Assembly: GCA_009920815.1 (NCBI GenBank)
Contig: RFZH01000030.1
Coordinates: forward strand, 1 to 15,210
From: Paracoccaceae bacterium
Lineage (GTDB): Bacteria > Pseudomonadota > Alphaproteobacteria > Rhodobacterales > Rhodobacteraceae
Reading direction: 5' to 3'
Length of the DNA stretch: 15,210 nucleotides
Every line of letters begins with the position of its first letter. The first letter of the stretch is position 1. Below, in pieces: positions 7,767 to 15,210 of the stretch. The notes beneath the pieces are model-generated. The model was not told where the DNA came from and did not search any database. It saw only the letters and a program-made list of their open reading frames with translations. The translations under genes were made by a program, and so were the position numbers.

Positions 7767-8897
7767 TTAGTGTTTTGAAGGGTCCACGTTCAATGCAATC
7801 ATGCCACCATGTATGCGCTGAACTTTTCCATCAATTTCCAGGTCCACGATGGTGGATGCAGCTTGCGATGCGCTAATTCCCAGGTCACGAATAATTTGAT
7901 CCTCGGCCATCGGCGACGGAGAGAGGCGCGCCAAGATTTGCGAATGCAAATTCGCCACTTCGCGCAGCGATGGTTTCGGCTTTTTGGTGGTGGTGGCGGG
8001 GATGTCCGTGCTGAGCGCATCAATCACATCTTGACCTTTGCGGACCAATACTGCGCCGTCGCGGATCAGCATATTGCAGCCAGAGGCGCGCGCATCAAAG
8101 GGATGTCCAGGCACGGCATAGACATCCCTTCCTTGATCCAGTGCGTTGCGAGCCGTGATCAGAGAACCAGATTTTGCCGCCGCTTCAATCACGATCAAGG
8201 CCTGTGAAAGTCCTGAAATGATCCGATTGCGCATCGGGAAATGCCGTGCAATCGGATGCATCCCAAACGGTTGCTCAGATACCAATAGGCCCTGATCTTG
8301 GATATTTTTCATCAACTACGTGTTTTCGACCGGATAGGGCACATTGATCCCGCCACCTAACACCGCAATGGTGCCCGTTCCGATCGATGCGGCATGCGCG
8401 GCTGCATCAATCCCTCTTGCGAGGCCCGAGCATACCACAAATCCGGCCTCGCCCAGTTCGGTTGCCAGAAATCGTGCCATTCGCATTCCCAAAGACGACG
8501 CATTACGGGCACCCACCAAAGATAAGATAGGTTTATTCAACAAGCTGGTGTTTCCCTTCACCCACAATATGGGCGGTGCATCGCTTAGGTCATTCAATGC
8601 GTCGGGGTATGTTTCATCCCCACGAAACACCAGTCTTGCGCCAAAGCGTTGGCCTGCGGCGCGTTCTTCTTTCGCGGCTTTAAGCGAAAAAGTGGAATGC
8701 TCATCTTCTCCGGCGGCTTTTGCTATTTTGGGCAGGTGGTCCAAACAGGTTTGTGCGTCGCCATATTCGGCCATCAGGCGGTAAAATGTTGCAATCCCAA
8801 CGCGGCGAGATTGTAAGAGACGGAGCCACGCCAGCTGGTCCTCTTCCTGGGTGGGTGGAGTTAGGGGGTGAGCGGAAGAAATCATGTCGTCAACCAT
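7767..8897 (-). pseudogene. dprA: DNA processing protein DprA with one in-frame amber stop
   Basis: DprA binds incoming single-stranded DNA and loads RecA during natural transformation. The start at ATG 8897 has a GGAG Shine-Dalgarno. The N-terminal helical domain and the Rossmann core are clear: SLVGARNASSLG (126-137), SGLARGIDAAAH (157-168), AVLGGGINVPYP (178-189). Codon 194 is TAG (8316-8318), right after PVENT. The same frame then continues with LMKNIQDQG, the family motif RHFPMRNRIISGLS, GSLITARNALDQGRDVYAVPG, and a C-terminal winged helix (ILARLSPSPMAEDQII onward). The whole frame of 376 codons is of normal DprA length, so this is one point change, perhaps CAG to TAG. Without readthrough the product loses the second half of the Rossmann fold and the winged helix. 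A restart at TTG 8315 or ATG 8312 is conceivable but has no evident Shine-Dalgarno. Confidence 0.9.
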
Positions 8898-8962
8898 TGT
8901 TGCTCCGTCGTCTTACTAGAATCACTTATAAGAGCACTATGGTTAACGATGGATTAAGTCGC

Positions 8963-10340
8963 CTAGTTGCCAGACCCCCCAACGGTCAATCCACCAATAA
9001 GAACACTAGGCTGACCGACGCTGACAGGGACCCACTGGCCTGCTTTGCCACAGGTGCCCATGCCAGGATCTAATGCCAAATCATTGGCCAGACCACGGAT
9101 GTGTTTAAGTGCGGTGGCTCCGTCGCCAATGAGCGTTGCACCTTTGATAGGAGCACCGATTTTTCCATTTTCGACGCGATAAGCCTCGGTGCAGGAAAAA
9201 ACAAATTTTCCATTGGTGATGTCCACTTGACCGCCGCCAAAGCCAACGGCGTAGATCCCATCCTTGAGATCCGTGATAAGCTCGTCGCGGGTTGCGTCGC
9301 CGCCTAACATGTAAGTGTTCGTCATGCGTGGCATAGGGGCGTGGGCATAGCTTTCGCGGCGGCCGTTGCCAGTTGGTTCAACACCCATCAACCGTGCGTT
9401 TTGTCGATCTTGCATGTAGCCGACCAAAATACCGTCTGCGATCAGAATATTCTTTTGTGAGGGCGTACCTTCGTCATCAATGGTAATCGACCCGCGACGG
9501 TTTGGAATGGTTCCGTCATCCAAAACGGTGACGCCTTTCGCGGCAACTTGCTGGCCTAACAATCCTGCAAACGCGCTAGATCCCTTTCGGTTGAAATCGC
9601 CCTCTAGCCCGTGGCCAACCGCTTCGTGTAACAAGATGCCCGGCCAGCCTGGGCCCAAAACAATATCGACGATCCCTGCTGGTGCCGCTTGTGCGGTCAA
9701 GTTTACGGTTGCAATGCGCAATGCCTCGTCTGCCTTGGGTTTCCAGTCATCTGGCGAAATCTGCCCAAGCAAAGATATGCGTCCCCCGCCCCCCGCAGAG
9801 CCACTTTCACGGCGGCCATTTTCCTCAACGATGACGGAAATATTCATGCGCGACATAGGGCGCACATCTGACCAAACGCCTCCTTCGGGGCGTAGAATTG
9901 TAACTTCTTGCACGTTTGTTGAAATCATTGCGGTAACCTGAACGACACGTGGGTCGCGCGAGCGCAGATAATCGTCAATTTCCTTTAGCACATCCATAAA
10001 GCTGCGTGTTTGACCGTGCGGGTGCATCGGCGAGCGAGGATGACCCGTATTGCGCCGCCAACTGAACGGTGCTTGCAGCGCGCAGCAATGCCGCTTCGCT
10101 AATTTCGGTTGAATGGGCATAGCCTGTAACTTCGCCGCACACTGACCTAAGGCCAAACCCCTCTGATGCATCGAAGTTCGCAGTTTTCAGACGCCCATCA
10201 TCCAAACCAAGCGTTTCCGCGCGTCGACGTTCAAAGAAAAGTTCGCCGTCATCTGCGCCATTTGTGGCATTTTGCAATATTTTCAGCGCATTGTTTTGAT
10301 CAAGATGCGTTTCAAATGGTTGGAAATTGTCATTATTCAT
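8963..10340 (-). pseudogene. tldD: TldD metalloprotease, broken by a short out-of-frame deletion
   Basis: TldD, with TldE/PmbA, forms a zinc protease acting on unfolded or modified peptides. The frame from ATG 10340 is good TldD for 115 codons (ELFFERRRAETLGLDDG, FGLRSVCGEVTGYAHSTEIS, ending ARSNTQLY), then runs to a stop at 9975. From about 9997 a different frame carries the rest to 8963: VLKEIDDYLRSRDPRVVQV, the zinc motif HEAVGH within LLHEAVGHGLEGDFNRK, SITIDDEGTPS, NGRRESYAHAPMPRMTNTYM, FGGGQVDITNGKFVFSCTEA and GQWVPVSVGQPS. The two parts total about 459 residues against about 473 expected, so some 15 residues are missing at the join, where relatives have a DANPI-type segment. The proposed active site is intact, but no single protein links it to the N-terminal domain. 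It starts divergently from ctaC and lacks a strong Shine-Dalgarno. Confidence 0.88.
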
Positions 10341-10518
10341 TGGTATGCGGACCTATTTTTCGCGCCTATTTCGACAAAAATCGCAAAAAGCGGCTCTTTG
10401 ACGCAAGCTTATTTCTTTATCTCTTGTGATAAATATGGTTTTAAGCGTCCAGAATACAACGGGATTCCATCAACCGTGTGGGATTCTTTTGGCGAATTAA
10501 AACCGATCAGGGTGTAAT
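10341..10518. promoter_or_regulatory. Divergent tldD / ctaC intergenic region
   Basis: These 178 bp hold no gene and must contain promoters for tldD (minus) and the cta operon (plus). A TTGACG near 10398 has no good -10 at the right distance. A direct repeat GGGATTC at 10461-10467 and 10480-10486, spaced 19 bp (about two helical turns), could bind a dimeric or tandem regulator. Nothing here is certain. Confidence 0.35.
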
Positions 10519-11388
10519 ATGCGACTAAAATCGATGATGACTGGCCTAGTGGCCGCACTTGCTGCTTTACCTGCGATGGCGCAGGAAGGGCTTGAAATAG
10601 TTGGTAAACCAATCGACCAAAAAATGGGCTTTCAGCCTGCGGCGACTGAGCTTGCACGGGATTTGCAATGGCTTGATGGAATGATTCTGTACATCATTAC
10701 TGCCATCGTGATTTTTGTTTGCGCATTGCTTGCGATCGTGATTGTTCGTTACAACCGTCGCGCAAATCCAAATCCTGCGAGCTTTACACACAACTCGCCG
10801 GTTGAAGTGGCGTGGACAATCATTCCGATTTTGATTCTTGTCTTTATCGGTGCGTTCTCTTTGCCAGTTCTGTTCAAACAGCAAGAGATCCCCGAGGGCG
10901 AAATCAATATCAAAGTGACTGGTTACCAATGGTATTGGGGCTATGAATACACTGATGAAGGTTTCGGTTTTGACAGCTTTATGATTGGCGACGGGAAAGT
11001 TTTGACCCCAGAAGTCGAACAAGAGCTGGTTGATGCAGGTTATTCAAAGAACGAATTCTTGCTAGCGACAGACACTGCGGTTGTTGTGCCCGTGAACAAA
11101 GTCGTTGTCATGCAGCTTACCGGTGCTGACGTTATTCACAGCTGGACCATTCCTGCCTTTGGCGTCAAGCAAGACGCCGTTCCAGGTCGTATTAGCCAAC
11201 TTTGGTTCAAGGCCGAGCGTGAGGGCGTTTACTTTGGTCAATGCTCCGAGCTTTGCGGAAAAGACCATGCCTATATGCCGATCACTGTAAAAGTCGTCAG
11301 TGAAGAGGCCTACCAAGAATGGCTGGCTGGTGCAAAAGACGAATACGCCTTGGCACCCGCAGCCTATCAAGTGGCGTCTGCAAACTAA
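10519..11388 (+). CDS. ctaC: Cytochrome c oxidase subunit II
   Basis: The CuA-bearing subunit of aa3-type cytochrome c oxidase; it takes electrons from cytochrome c at the periplasmic face and passes them to heme a in subunit I. A signal peptide is visible (residues 1-21, ending AMA before QEG). Two transmembrane helices lie at about 55-77 and 96-117. The periplasmic cupredoxin domain has the aromatic stretch YQWYWGYEY (136-144) and all CuA ligands: His207 (DVIHSW), Cys242, Glu244 and Cys246 (CSELC), His250 and Met253. Length 289 is normal. The ATG is preceded by an AGGG Shine-Dalgarno. It leads the plus-strand operon; subunit I (ctaD) is not present, as in Paracoccus, where it is encoded elsewhere. 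Confidence 0.97.
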   Translation: MRLKSMMTGLVAALAALPAMAQEGLEIVGKPIDQKMGFQPAATELARDLQWLDGMILYIITAIVIFVCALLAIVIVRYNRRANPNPASFTHNSPVEVAWTIIPILILVFIGAFSLPVLFKQQEIPEGEINIKVTGYQWYWGYEYTDEGFGFDSFMIGDGKVLTPEVEQELVDAGYSKNEFLLATDTAVVVPVNKVVVMQLTGADVIHSWTIPAFGVKQDAVPGRISQLWFKAEREGVYFGQCSELCGKDHAYMPITVKVVSEEAYQEWLAGAKDEYALAPAAYQVASAN

Positions 11389-11397
11389 TGTGATTTT

Positions 11398-11420
11398 CTG
11401 GACCCCATGCAGGGGTCCAG
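11398..11420 (+). terminator. Hairpin between ctaC and ctaB (attenuator or processing site)
   Basis: A perfect 9-bp stem, CTGGACCCC and GGGGTCCAG, with a 5-base loop, begins 10 bp after the ctaC stop and is followed by TGTCTTTC rather than a true T-run. It is better read as a partial terminator or an RNA-stabilising 3' end that would let more subunit II than assembly factors be made. ctaB begins 24 bp later. Confidence 0.55.
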
Positions 11421-11444
11421 TGTCTTTCACAAGGAACCTGACGA

Positions 11445-12374
11445 ATGAGCGATACAAGCGCAGATAACATCGTAAACGAGGCCCAATTCGGGGATTACTT
11501 TGCCCTGCTAAAGCCACGCGTTATGACATTGGTTGTCTTTACGGCATTTGTCGGCTTGTTGGCCGCTCCGGTATCTGTGCATCCATTTGTCGGTTTTACT
11601 GCGATCTTATTCATCGCGCTGGGCGGTGGCGCATCGGGTGCGCTGAATATGTGGTATGATGCCGATATCGATGCAATCATGCGTCGTACCCAAAAGCGGC
11701 CGATCCCCGCGGGTAAAGTCACCGCGGATGAGGCCAAAGCGCTGGGCATCGCGCTGTCCGGTGTGTCGGTTCTTATGCTTGGTCTCGCGGCGAATTGGTT
11801 CGCTGCCGCGTTCCTAGCATTCACAATCTTTTTCTATGTGGTCATCTATACCATGTGGTTGAAACGCTGGACCCCGCAAAACATCGTGATCGGTGGCGCG
11901 GCGGGCGCGTTTCCTCCGATGATCGGATGGGCGGCTGCAACGGGCGGCGTGTCAATCGAAAGCGTTTTGATGTTCGCGCTCATCTTTTTGTGGACCCCAC
12001 CGCATTTCTGGGCCTTGGCTTTGTTCATGCGTAACGATTATGACAATGCAAAGGTTCCAATGTTGACCGTGACGCATGGCCGTCGGGCCACGCGCGCGCA
12101 CATCTTTTGGTATACAGTCGTTCTTGCAATATTTGCGATGGCGGCTGGGTTCACGTCGCTTGGTGGGCCAGTGTACCTAAGTGTTGCTGCTATCTTGAAC
12201 GTCCAATTCCTGATCGGTGCGTTTCGCATTTGGCGTCGCGACGAGGACGCATCAGAAGCAGACAACTTTGCAGAAGAACGCAAATTTTTCAAAATGTCCT
12301 TGGCCTATTTGTTCCTTCACTTTGGGGCAATTTTGGTCGAAGCGGGTCTAGATCGTTTTGGAGTTTGGGCATGA
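11445..12374 (+). CDS. ctaB: Protoheme IX farnesyltransferase (heme O synthase)
   Basis: A polytopic inner-membrane prenyltransferase (309 residues) that adds a farnesyl group to heme B to give heme O, the precursor of heme A for aa3 oxidase. It is a UbiA-superfamily member: the first Asp-rich motif is NMWYDADIDAIMRRTQKRPI (68-87), IVIGGAAGAFPPMIGW is at 147-162, TPPHFWALALF at 184-194, and the second polar motif NDYDNAKVPML at 197-207. Hydrophobic segments are spread through the protein as expected. The ATG has an AAGGAA Shine-Dalgarno. Its stop overlaps the start of the next small gene (ATGA). The heme A synthase partner (ctaA) is not in the window. Confidence 0.96.
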   Translation: MSDTSADNIVNEAQFGDYFALLKPRVMTLVVFTAFVGLLAAPVSVHPFVGFTAILFIALGGGASGALNMWYDADIDAIMRRTQKRPIPAGKVTADEAKALGIALSGVSVLMLGLAANWFAAAFLAFTIFFYVVIYTMWLKRWTPQNIVIGGAAGAFPPMIGWAAATGGVSIESVLMFALIFLWTPPHFWALALFMRNDYDNAKVPMLTVTHGRRATRAHIFWYTVVLAIFAMAAGFTSLGGPVYLSVAAILNVQFLIGAFRIWRRDEDASEADNFAEERKFFKMSLAYLFLHFGAILVEAGLDRFGVWA

Positions 12375-12535
12375 GCATTGGTCGTCAACACGAAATTCAC
12401 AAACGCCGCTTCAGCCGCAATATGGGGCTAGGCCTTGTTTTGGCGGCATTTGTTGTTTTGGTCTTCGGCCTGACAGTCGTAAAGGTCACTGACGGAAATG
12501 TGTCTCAGGCAATTTCAGGGAGCGTTGCAAAATGA
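12371..12535 (+). CDS. Small single-pass membrane protein, CoxF-like
   Basis: A 54-residue gene fitted exactly between ctaB and ctaG: its ATG overlaps the ctaB stop and its TGA overlaps the ctaG ATG (both ATGA), showing translational coupling. It has a basic N-terminus (HKRRFSRN), one transmembrane helix at about 18-38 (MGLGLVLAAFVVLVFGLTVV) and a short tail. Position, size and the RR-helix-TVVK pattern resemble the small CoxF protein found at this site in other alphaproteobacteria; its function is not well defined. A longer reading of the same frame from 12107 overlaps ctaB and is not credible. Confidence 0.85.
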   Translation: MSIGRQHEIHKRRFSRNMGLGLVLAAFVVLVFGLTVVKVTDGNVSQAISGSVAK

Positions 12536-13113
12536 CCATGGATCCCAAACACAAAACGGCCCTACAGGCTTTGTCTCTTGTTGTTGTGATGGGGGCTTTG
12601 GCTTGGGCATCGGTGCCATTTTATGATTGGTTCTGCCGTGTCACAGGCTTTGGTGGCGTCACTAACGTCGCCGAGACAGGTTCAGATGTTGTTCTAGATC
12701 GCACCATAAAAGTACGGTTCGATGCCTCTCTTGATCGTGACATGCCTTGGGAATTTAAACCTGTACAACGTGAAATGGAATTGCGTATTGGTGAGACCGG
12801 TATCGCGTTTTACGAGGCGTTTAATCCAACAGACCGCCCTGTTGCAGGCACTGCATCCTACAATGTGACGCCCTATGACGCAGGGGCGTATTTCTCTAAG
12901 ATTGCCTGCTTTTGCTTTACCGAACAGGTTTTGCAACCGGGCGAACGGGTGCAAATGCCCGTGACATTCTATGTCGACCCCGAAATTGTAGATGATCGTG
13001 ATGCCAAGTTTACCAAGGTGATCACTTTATCATATACTTTCTACGAAACCGAGTTGCCCGAAACGACCGCACAGGTTATGTCGGACCCAGCTTCAACAAT
13101 AACTGTCAACTAG
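12532..13113 (+). CDS. ctaG: Cytochrome c oxidase assembly protein CtaG (Cox11 family)
   Basis: A copper chaperone (193 residues) that delivers copper to the CuB site of subunit I. It has an N-terminal membrane anchor (about 12-30) and a periplasmic immunoglobulin-like domain. The hallmark copper-binding CFCF is at 126-129 within KIACFCFTEQ, and the conserved FCRVTGFGG with Cys35 follows the anchor. Start ATG 12532 overlaps the preceding stop; ATG 12538 is a possible alternative two codons in. ctaE follows after 20 bp. Length is normal for the family. Confidence 0.96.
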   Translation: MTMDPKHKTALQALSLVVVMGALAWASVPFYDWFCRVTGFGGVTNVAETGSDVVLDRTIKVRFDASLDRDMPWEFKPVQREMELRIGETGIAFYEAFNPTDRPVAGTASYNVTPYDAGAYFSKIACFCFTEQVLQPGERVQMPVTFYVDPEIVDDRDAKFTKVITLSYTFYETELPETTAQVMSDPASTITVN

Positions 13114-13133
13114 CCTTCCAACGAGGGAACACT

Positions 13134-13934
13134 ATGGCGCACGTAAAAAACCACGACTATCACATTTTGACCCCATCCCTTTGGCCCCTTTTGGGATCCA
13201 TCGCAGCATTTGTCATGCTAACAGGTGCGGTTTTATTCTTTCACGACGTAACACCATGGTTGTTTGTCATTGGCTTCGTTGGCGTTTTATACGTCATGTT
13301 TGGCTGGTGGGCTGATACGGTCAAAGAAAACTTTGCTGGTGATCACACACCGGTTGTTTTGATCGGCCTTCGCTACGGCTTTATCCTGTTTATCATGTCC
13401 GAAGTCATGTTCTTTTCGGCATGGTTCTGGAGCTTTTTCAAACACGCAATGTACCCGATGGGCGAAATGAGCCCGCTGGTCGATGGCGTGTTCCCACCTG
13501 CGGGTATTGAAACGTTTGACCCATGGCATTTGCCACTGATGAACACATTGATTCTTTTGTGTTCAGGCGCGGCAGCAACTTGGGCACACCACGCGATTGC
13601 ACATGAAAATAACCGCAAAGACATGATCAACGGGCTGGCAATTGCTGTGATCCTGGGTCTGATCTTTACCGTTTTCCAGGCCTACGAATACAGCCATGCG
13701 GCCTTTGGGTTTGCGGGCAACATCTATGGCGCGAACTTCTTTATGGCGACCGGCTTCCACGGCTTTCACGTGATTGTTGGAACGATCTTTTTGTTCATCT
13801 GTATGTTACGCGCGATGCGTGGCCATTTCACGCCTGAATCTCATTTGGGTTTCGAAGCGGCGGCATGGTATTGGCACTTTGTTGACGTTGTCTGGCTGTT
13901 CTTGTTCGCAGCTGTATACGTCTGGGGCCAATAA
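13134..13934 (+). CDS. ctaE: Cytochrome c oxidase subunit III
   Basis: A polytopic structural subunit (266 residues, seven helices expected) of aa3 oxidase that stabilises subunit I and supports proton uptake. The conserved membrane glutamate (the DCCD-reactive site in homologues) is Glu90 in FIMSEVMFFSAWFWSFF. Other family segments are SPLVDGVFPPAGIETFDPW, TGFHGFHVIVGT and, at the end, AAWYWHFVDVVWLFLF. A GAGGGAA Shine-Dalgarno precedes the ATG. It is followed by a terminator and SURF1. Confidence 0.97.
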   Translation: MAHVKNHDYHILTPSLWPLLGSIAAFVMLTGAVLFFHDVTPWLFVIGFVGVLYVMFGWWADTVKENFAGDHTPVVLIGLRYGFILFIMSEVMFFSAWFWSFFKHAMYPMGEMSPLVDGVFPPAGIETFDPWHLPLMNTLILLCSGAAATWAHHAIAHENNRKDMINGLAIAVILGLIFTVFQAYEYSHAAFGFAGNIYGANFFMATGFHGFHVIVGTIFLFICMLRAMRGHFTPESHLGFEAAAWYWHFVDVVWLFLFAAVYVWGQ

Positions 13935-13983
13935 GATCGCGTGATATGGCTTGAAGCCAACGCAATCCTATCGCATAAGAAAG

Positions 13984-14009
13984 CGCGCGGGACAGCCCCG
14001 CGCGTTTTT
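13984..14009 (+). terminator. Rho-independent terminator after ctaE
   Basis: An 8-bp GC-only stem (CGCGCGGG at 13984-13991, CCCGCGCG at 13997-14004) with a 5-base loop is followed directly by TTTTT (14005-14009). This is the clearest intrinsic terminator in the window. It lies only 11 bp before the SURF1 start, so SURF1 and thrC need read-through or a promoter in or before it. Confidence 0.82.
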
Positions 14010-14020
14010 CATTGAGGGCC

Positions 14021-14698
14021 ATGGTGAAACGCATCCTTTTCATAGTGTTTGTCGCTCTTGTGGGGACTGGGATCTTGATGTCATTGGGCAAATGGCAACT
14101 GGATCGTTTGGCATGGAAACAGCAAATCTTGCGCAACATTGAAACGCGCATTACTGATCCAGAAATTCCATTGCCGACCACCTTTGATCCCGCGGTGGAT
14201 AAATACCAGTCAGTTTCAATGCGCGGTACGTTGCGCGGTGATTATATTCGCGTGCTCGGCAGTCTTAAACTGGTCGGGGCGGTGAACAAGATTATCGCCC
14301 CTGTCGTGATCGATCAGCGCGTCATCATGGTTGATTTGGGGTATCTCAAAGAAGAAGATCTTGAACGATTGGCCTTGTCTGGTGACGTCGCAATCACTGG
14401 AAACCTACATTGGCCTGATGAAACCGACAGCTATACCCCACCGCCTGATTTGGGGCGCAACCTATGGTTTGTGCGTGATACGGCTGCAATGGCCCAACAT
14501 TTTGGTGCGGAAAACGTCATCGTTGTGGCCAAAAGCATTGACCCGTTGCCCGCAGCAATTACCATCATGCCCCTTGATACGACGGGCATTCCGAATGATC
14601 ATTTGAATTATGCGATCACCTGGTTTTCATTAGCCGTTGTTTGGATCGCGATGAGCGCGCTATTCATTTGGCGCACAAGACGAAAAAAGGTAACTTAG
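14021..14698 (+). CDS. SURF1 family cytochrome oxidase assembly protein
   Basis: An inner-membrane protein (225 residues from ATG 14021) that helps put heme a into subunit I. It has the family layout: an N-terminal helix (about 4-21), the signature GKWQLDRLAWKQQIL (23-37), a periplasmic domain with VDLGYL, and a C-terminal helix with HLNYAITWFSLAVVW. The start is uncertain: ATG 14021 is only 2 bp after GAGGG, whereas GTG 14024, the next codon, has a better 5-bp spacing; TTG 14012 would overlap the Shine-Dalgarno and is unlikely. The stop touches the thrC ATG with no gap, so the two are coupled. Confidence 0.93.
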   Translation: MVKRILFIVFVALVGTGILMSLGKWQLDRLAWKQQILRNIETRITDPEIPLPTTFDPAVDKYQSVSMRGTLRGDYIRVLGSLKLVGAVNKIIAPVVIDQRVIMVDLGYLKEEDLERLALSGDVAITGNLHWPDETDSYTPPPDLGRNLWFVRDTAAMAQHFGAENVIVVAKSIDPLPAAITIMPLDTTGIPNDHLNYAITWFSLAVVWIAMSALFIWRTRRKKVT

Positions 14699-15210
14699 AT
14701 GCGCTATATTTCGACCCGTGGGTCTGCCCCTGTTTTGAGTTTTGAAGAAGCGATGTTGACAGGCTTGGCCCGTGATGGTGGTCTGTATGTCCCAGAAACC
14801 ATTCCGCAGATGTCCCATGATGATATCGCGGCTTTAGCAGGGAAATCTTATGAAGAGATTGCGTTTGCAGTCATGCGGCCGTTTATTGGCGATACCTTCA
14901 CCGATACCGAATTTCGCGAAATCATTGCAAAGGCTTATGCAAATTTCGGTCATTCAGCACGCGCGCCGTTGGTACAGCTAGACAACAATCACTTCCTTTT
15001 GGAATTGTTCCACGGCCCGACCTTGGCCTTCAAAGACTTTGCGATGCAGCTGATTGGTCAATTGTTCCAAGTGGCGCTAATCCGTCGCAAGGATCGCGTG
15101 ACCATCGTTGGCGCCACTAGCGGCGATACAGGCAGCGCCGCGATTGAGGCGTTTCGTGGTCTGGACGCGGTTGATGTCTTTATCCTGTTTCCACACGGTC
15201 GTGTGTCTGA
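14699..15210 (+). CDS. thrC: Threonine synthase, 3' end beyond window
   Basis: A PLP enzyme that makes threonine from O-phosphohomoserine. The window shows the first 170 residues. The N-terminus MRYISTRG and the segment LARDGGLYVPE are typical. The PLP-binding lysine is Lys112 in HGPTLAFKDFAMQ, and the phosphate-binding loop TSGDTGSAA is at 140-148. The full protein is usually about 460 residues. ATG 14699 follows the SURF1 stop directly, with AAAAGG about 8 bp upstream as Shine-Dalgarno. The gene is clean up to the edge. SURF1-thrC linkage behind the cta genes is usual in roseobacters. Confidence 0.95.
   Translation, partial: MRYISTRGSAPVLSFEEAMLTGLARDGGLYVPETIPQMSHDDIAALAGKSYEEIAFAVMRPFIGDTFTDTEFREIIAKAYANFGHSARAPLVQLDNNHFLLELFHGPTLAFKDFAMQLIGQLFQVALIRRKDRVTIVGATSGDTGSAAIEAFRGLDAVDVFILFPHGRVS

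Noticed and set aside
7357..7770. Plus-strand open frame of 137 codons across the topA start
   Set aside because: It is antisense to topA and its promoter region and matches no family.
8963..10340. Programmed frameshift in tldD
   Set aside because: Joining the frames still leaves a gap of about 15 conserved residues, so a deletion fits better.
10398..10440. Sigma-70 promoter for ctaC based on TTGACG near 10398
   Set aside because: No acceptable -10 hexamer lies 16-18 bp downstream.
12107..12535. Long version (142 codons) of the small gene between ctaB and ctaG
   Set aside because: The first 88 codons overlap ctaB out of frame; the ATG at 12371 gives an ATGA-coupled start and a sensible membrane protein.

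Overview
The window looks like a chromosomal segment of an alphaproteobacterium, most likely Rhodobacterales (Roseobacter/Paracoccus type). The main reason is the aa3 oxidase cluster ctaC-ctaB-small ORF-ctaG-ctaE, with SURF1 and thrC behind it and no ctaD, a layout known from Paracoccus and roseobacters. The protein sequences (TopA, TldD, DprA, 3-oxoacid CoA-transferase) also read as that group. No tRNA, rRNA, CRISPR array or insertion sequence was seen.

Layout from left to right. (1) 1-2160, minus: a ligase-associated DEXH helicase (Lhr-Core family), open for 720 codons and cut by the left edge. (2) 2177 to about 3480: an AT-rich patch with one minus-strand gene, a very divergent, orphan CpaC/RcpA-like secretin. 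(3) 3482-3802, plus: a start-less C-terminal remnant of a lytic transglycosylase, abutting the AT-rich patch. (4) 3799-5135, minus: an intact scoA-scoB pair with its own terminator. (5) 5365-10340, minus: topA, dprA and tldD, all three broken. topA has an out-of-frame internal deletion that removes the TOPRIM acidic motif. dprA has one in-frame amber codon. tldD has a short out-of-frame deletion. (6) 10519-14698, plus: the intact cytochrome c oxidase assembly operon, starting divergently from tldD. (7) 14699 to the right edge, plus: the first 170 codons of thrC.

The plus-strand cta genes form one biogenesis unit. CtaC and CtaE are structural subunits II and III, CtaB makes heme O (precursor of heme A), CtaG inserts CuB, SURF1 helps heme a insertion, and the 54-residue membrane protein resembles CoxF. 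Hairpins after ctaC and after ctaE probably set the relative amounts of subunits and assembly factors.

The most notable feature is the contrast between intact flanks and a 3.5-10.3 kb stretch carrying four separate gene lesions, one in the normally essential topA. This is either recent gene decay or a fault in the assembled sequence; the window alone cannot decide. I did not find a convincing new multi-gene system. The best candidate for novelty is the isolated secretin-like gene in the AT-rich patch.
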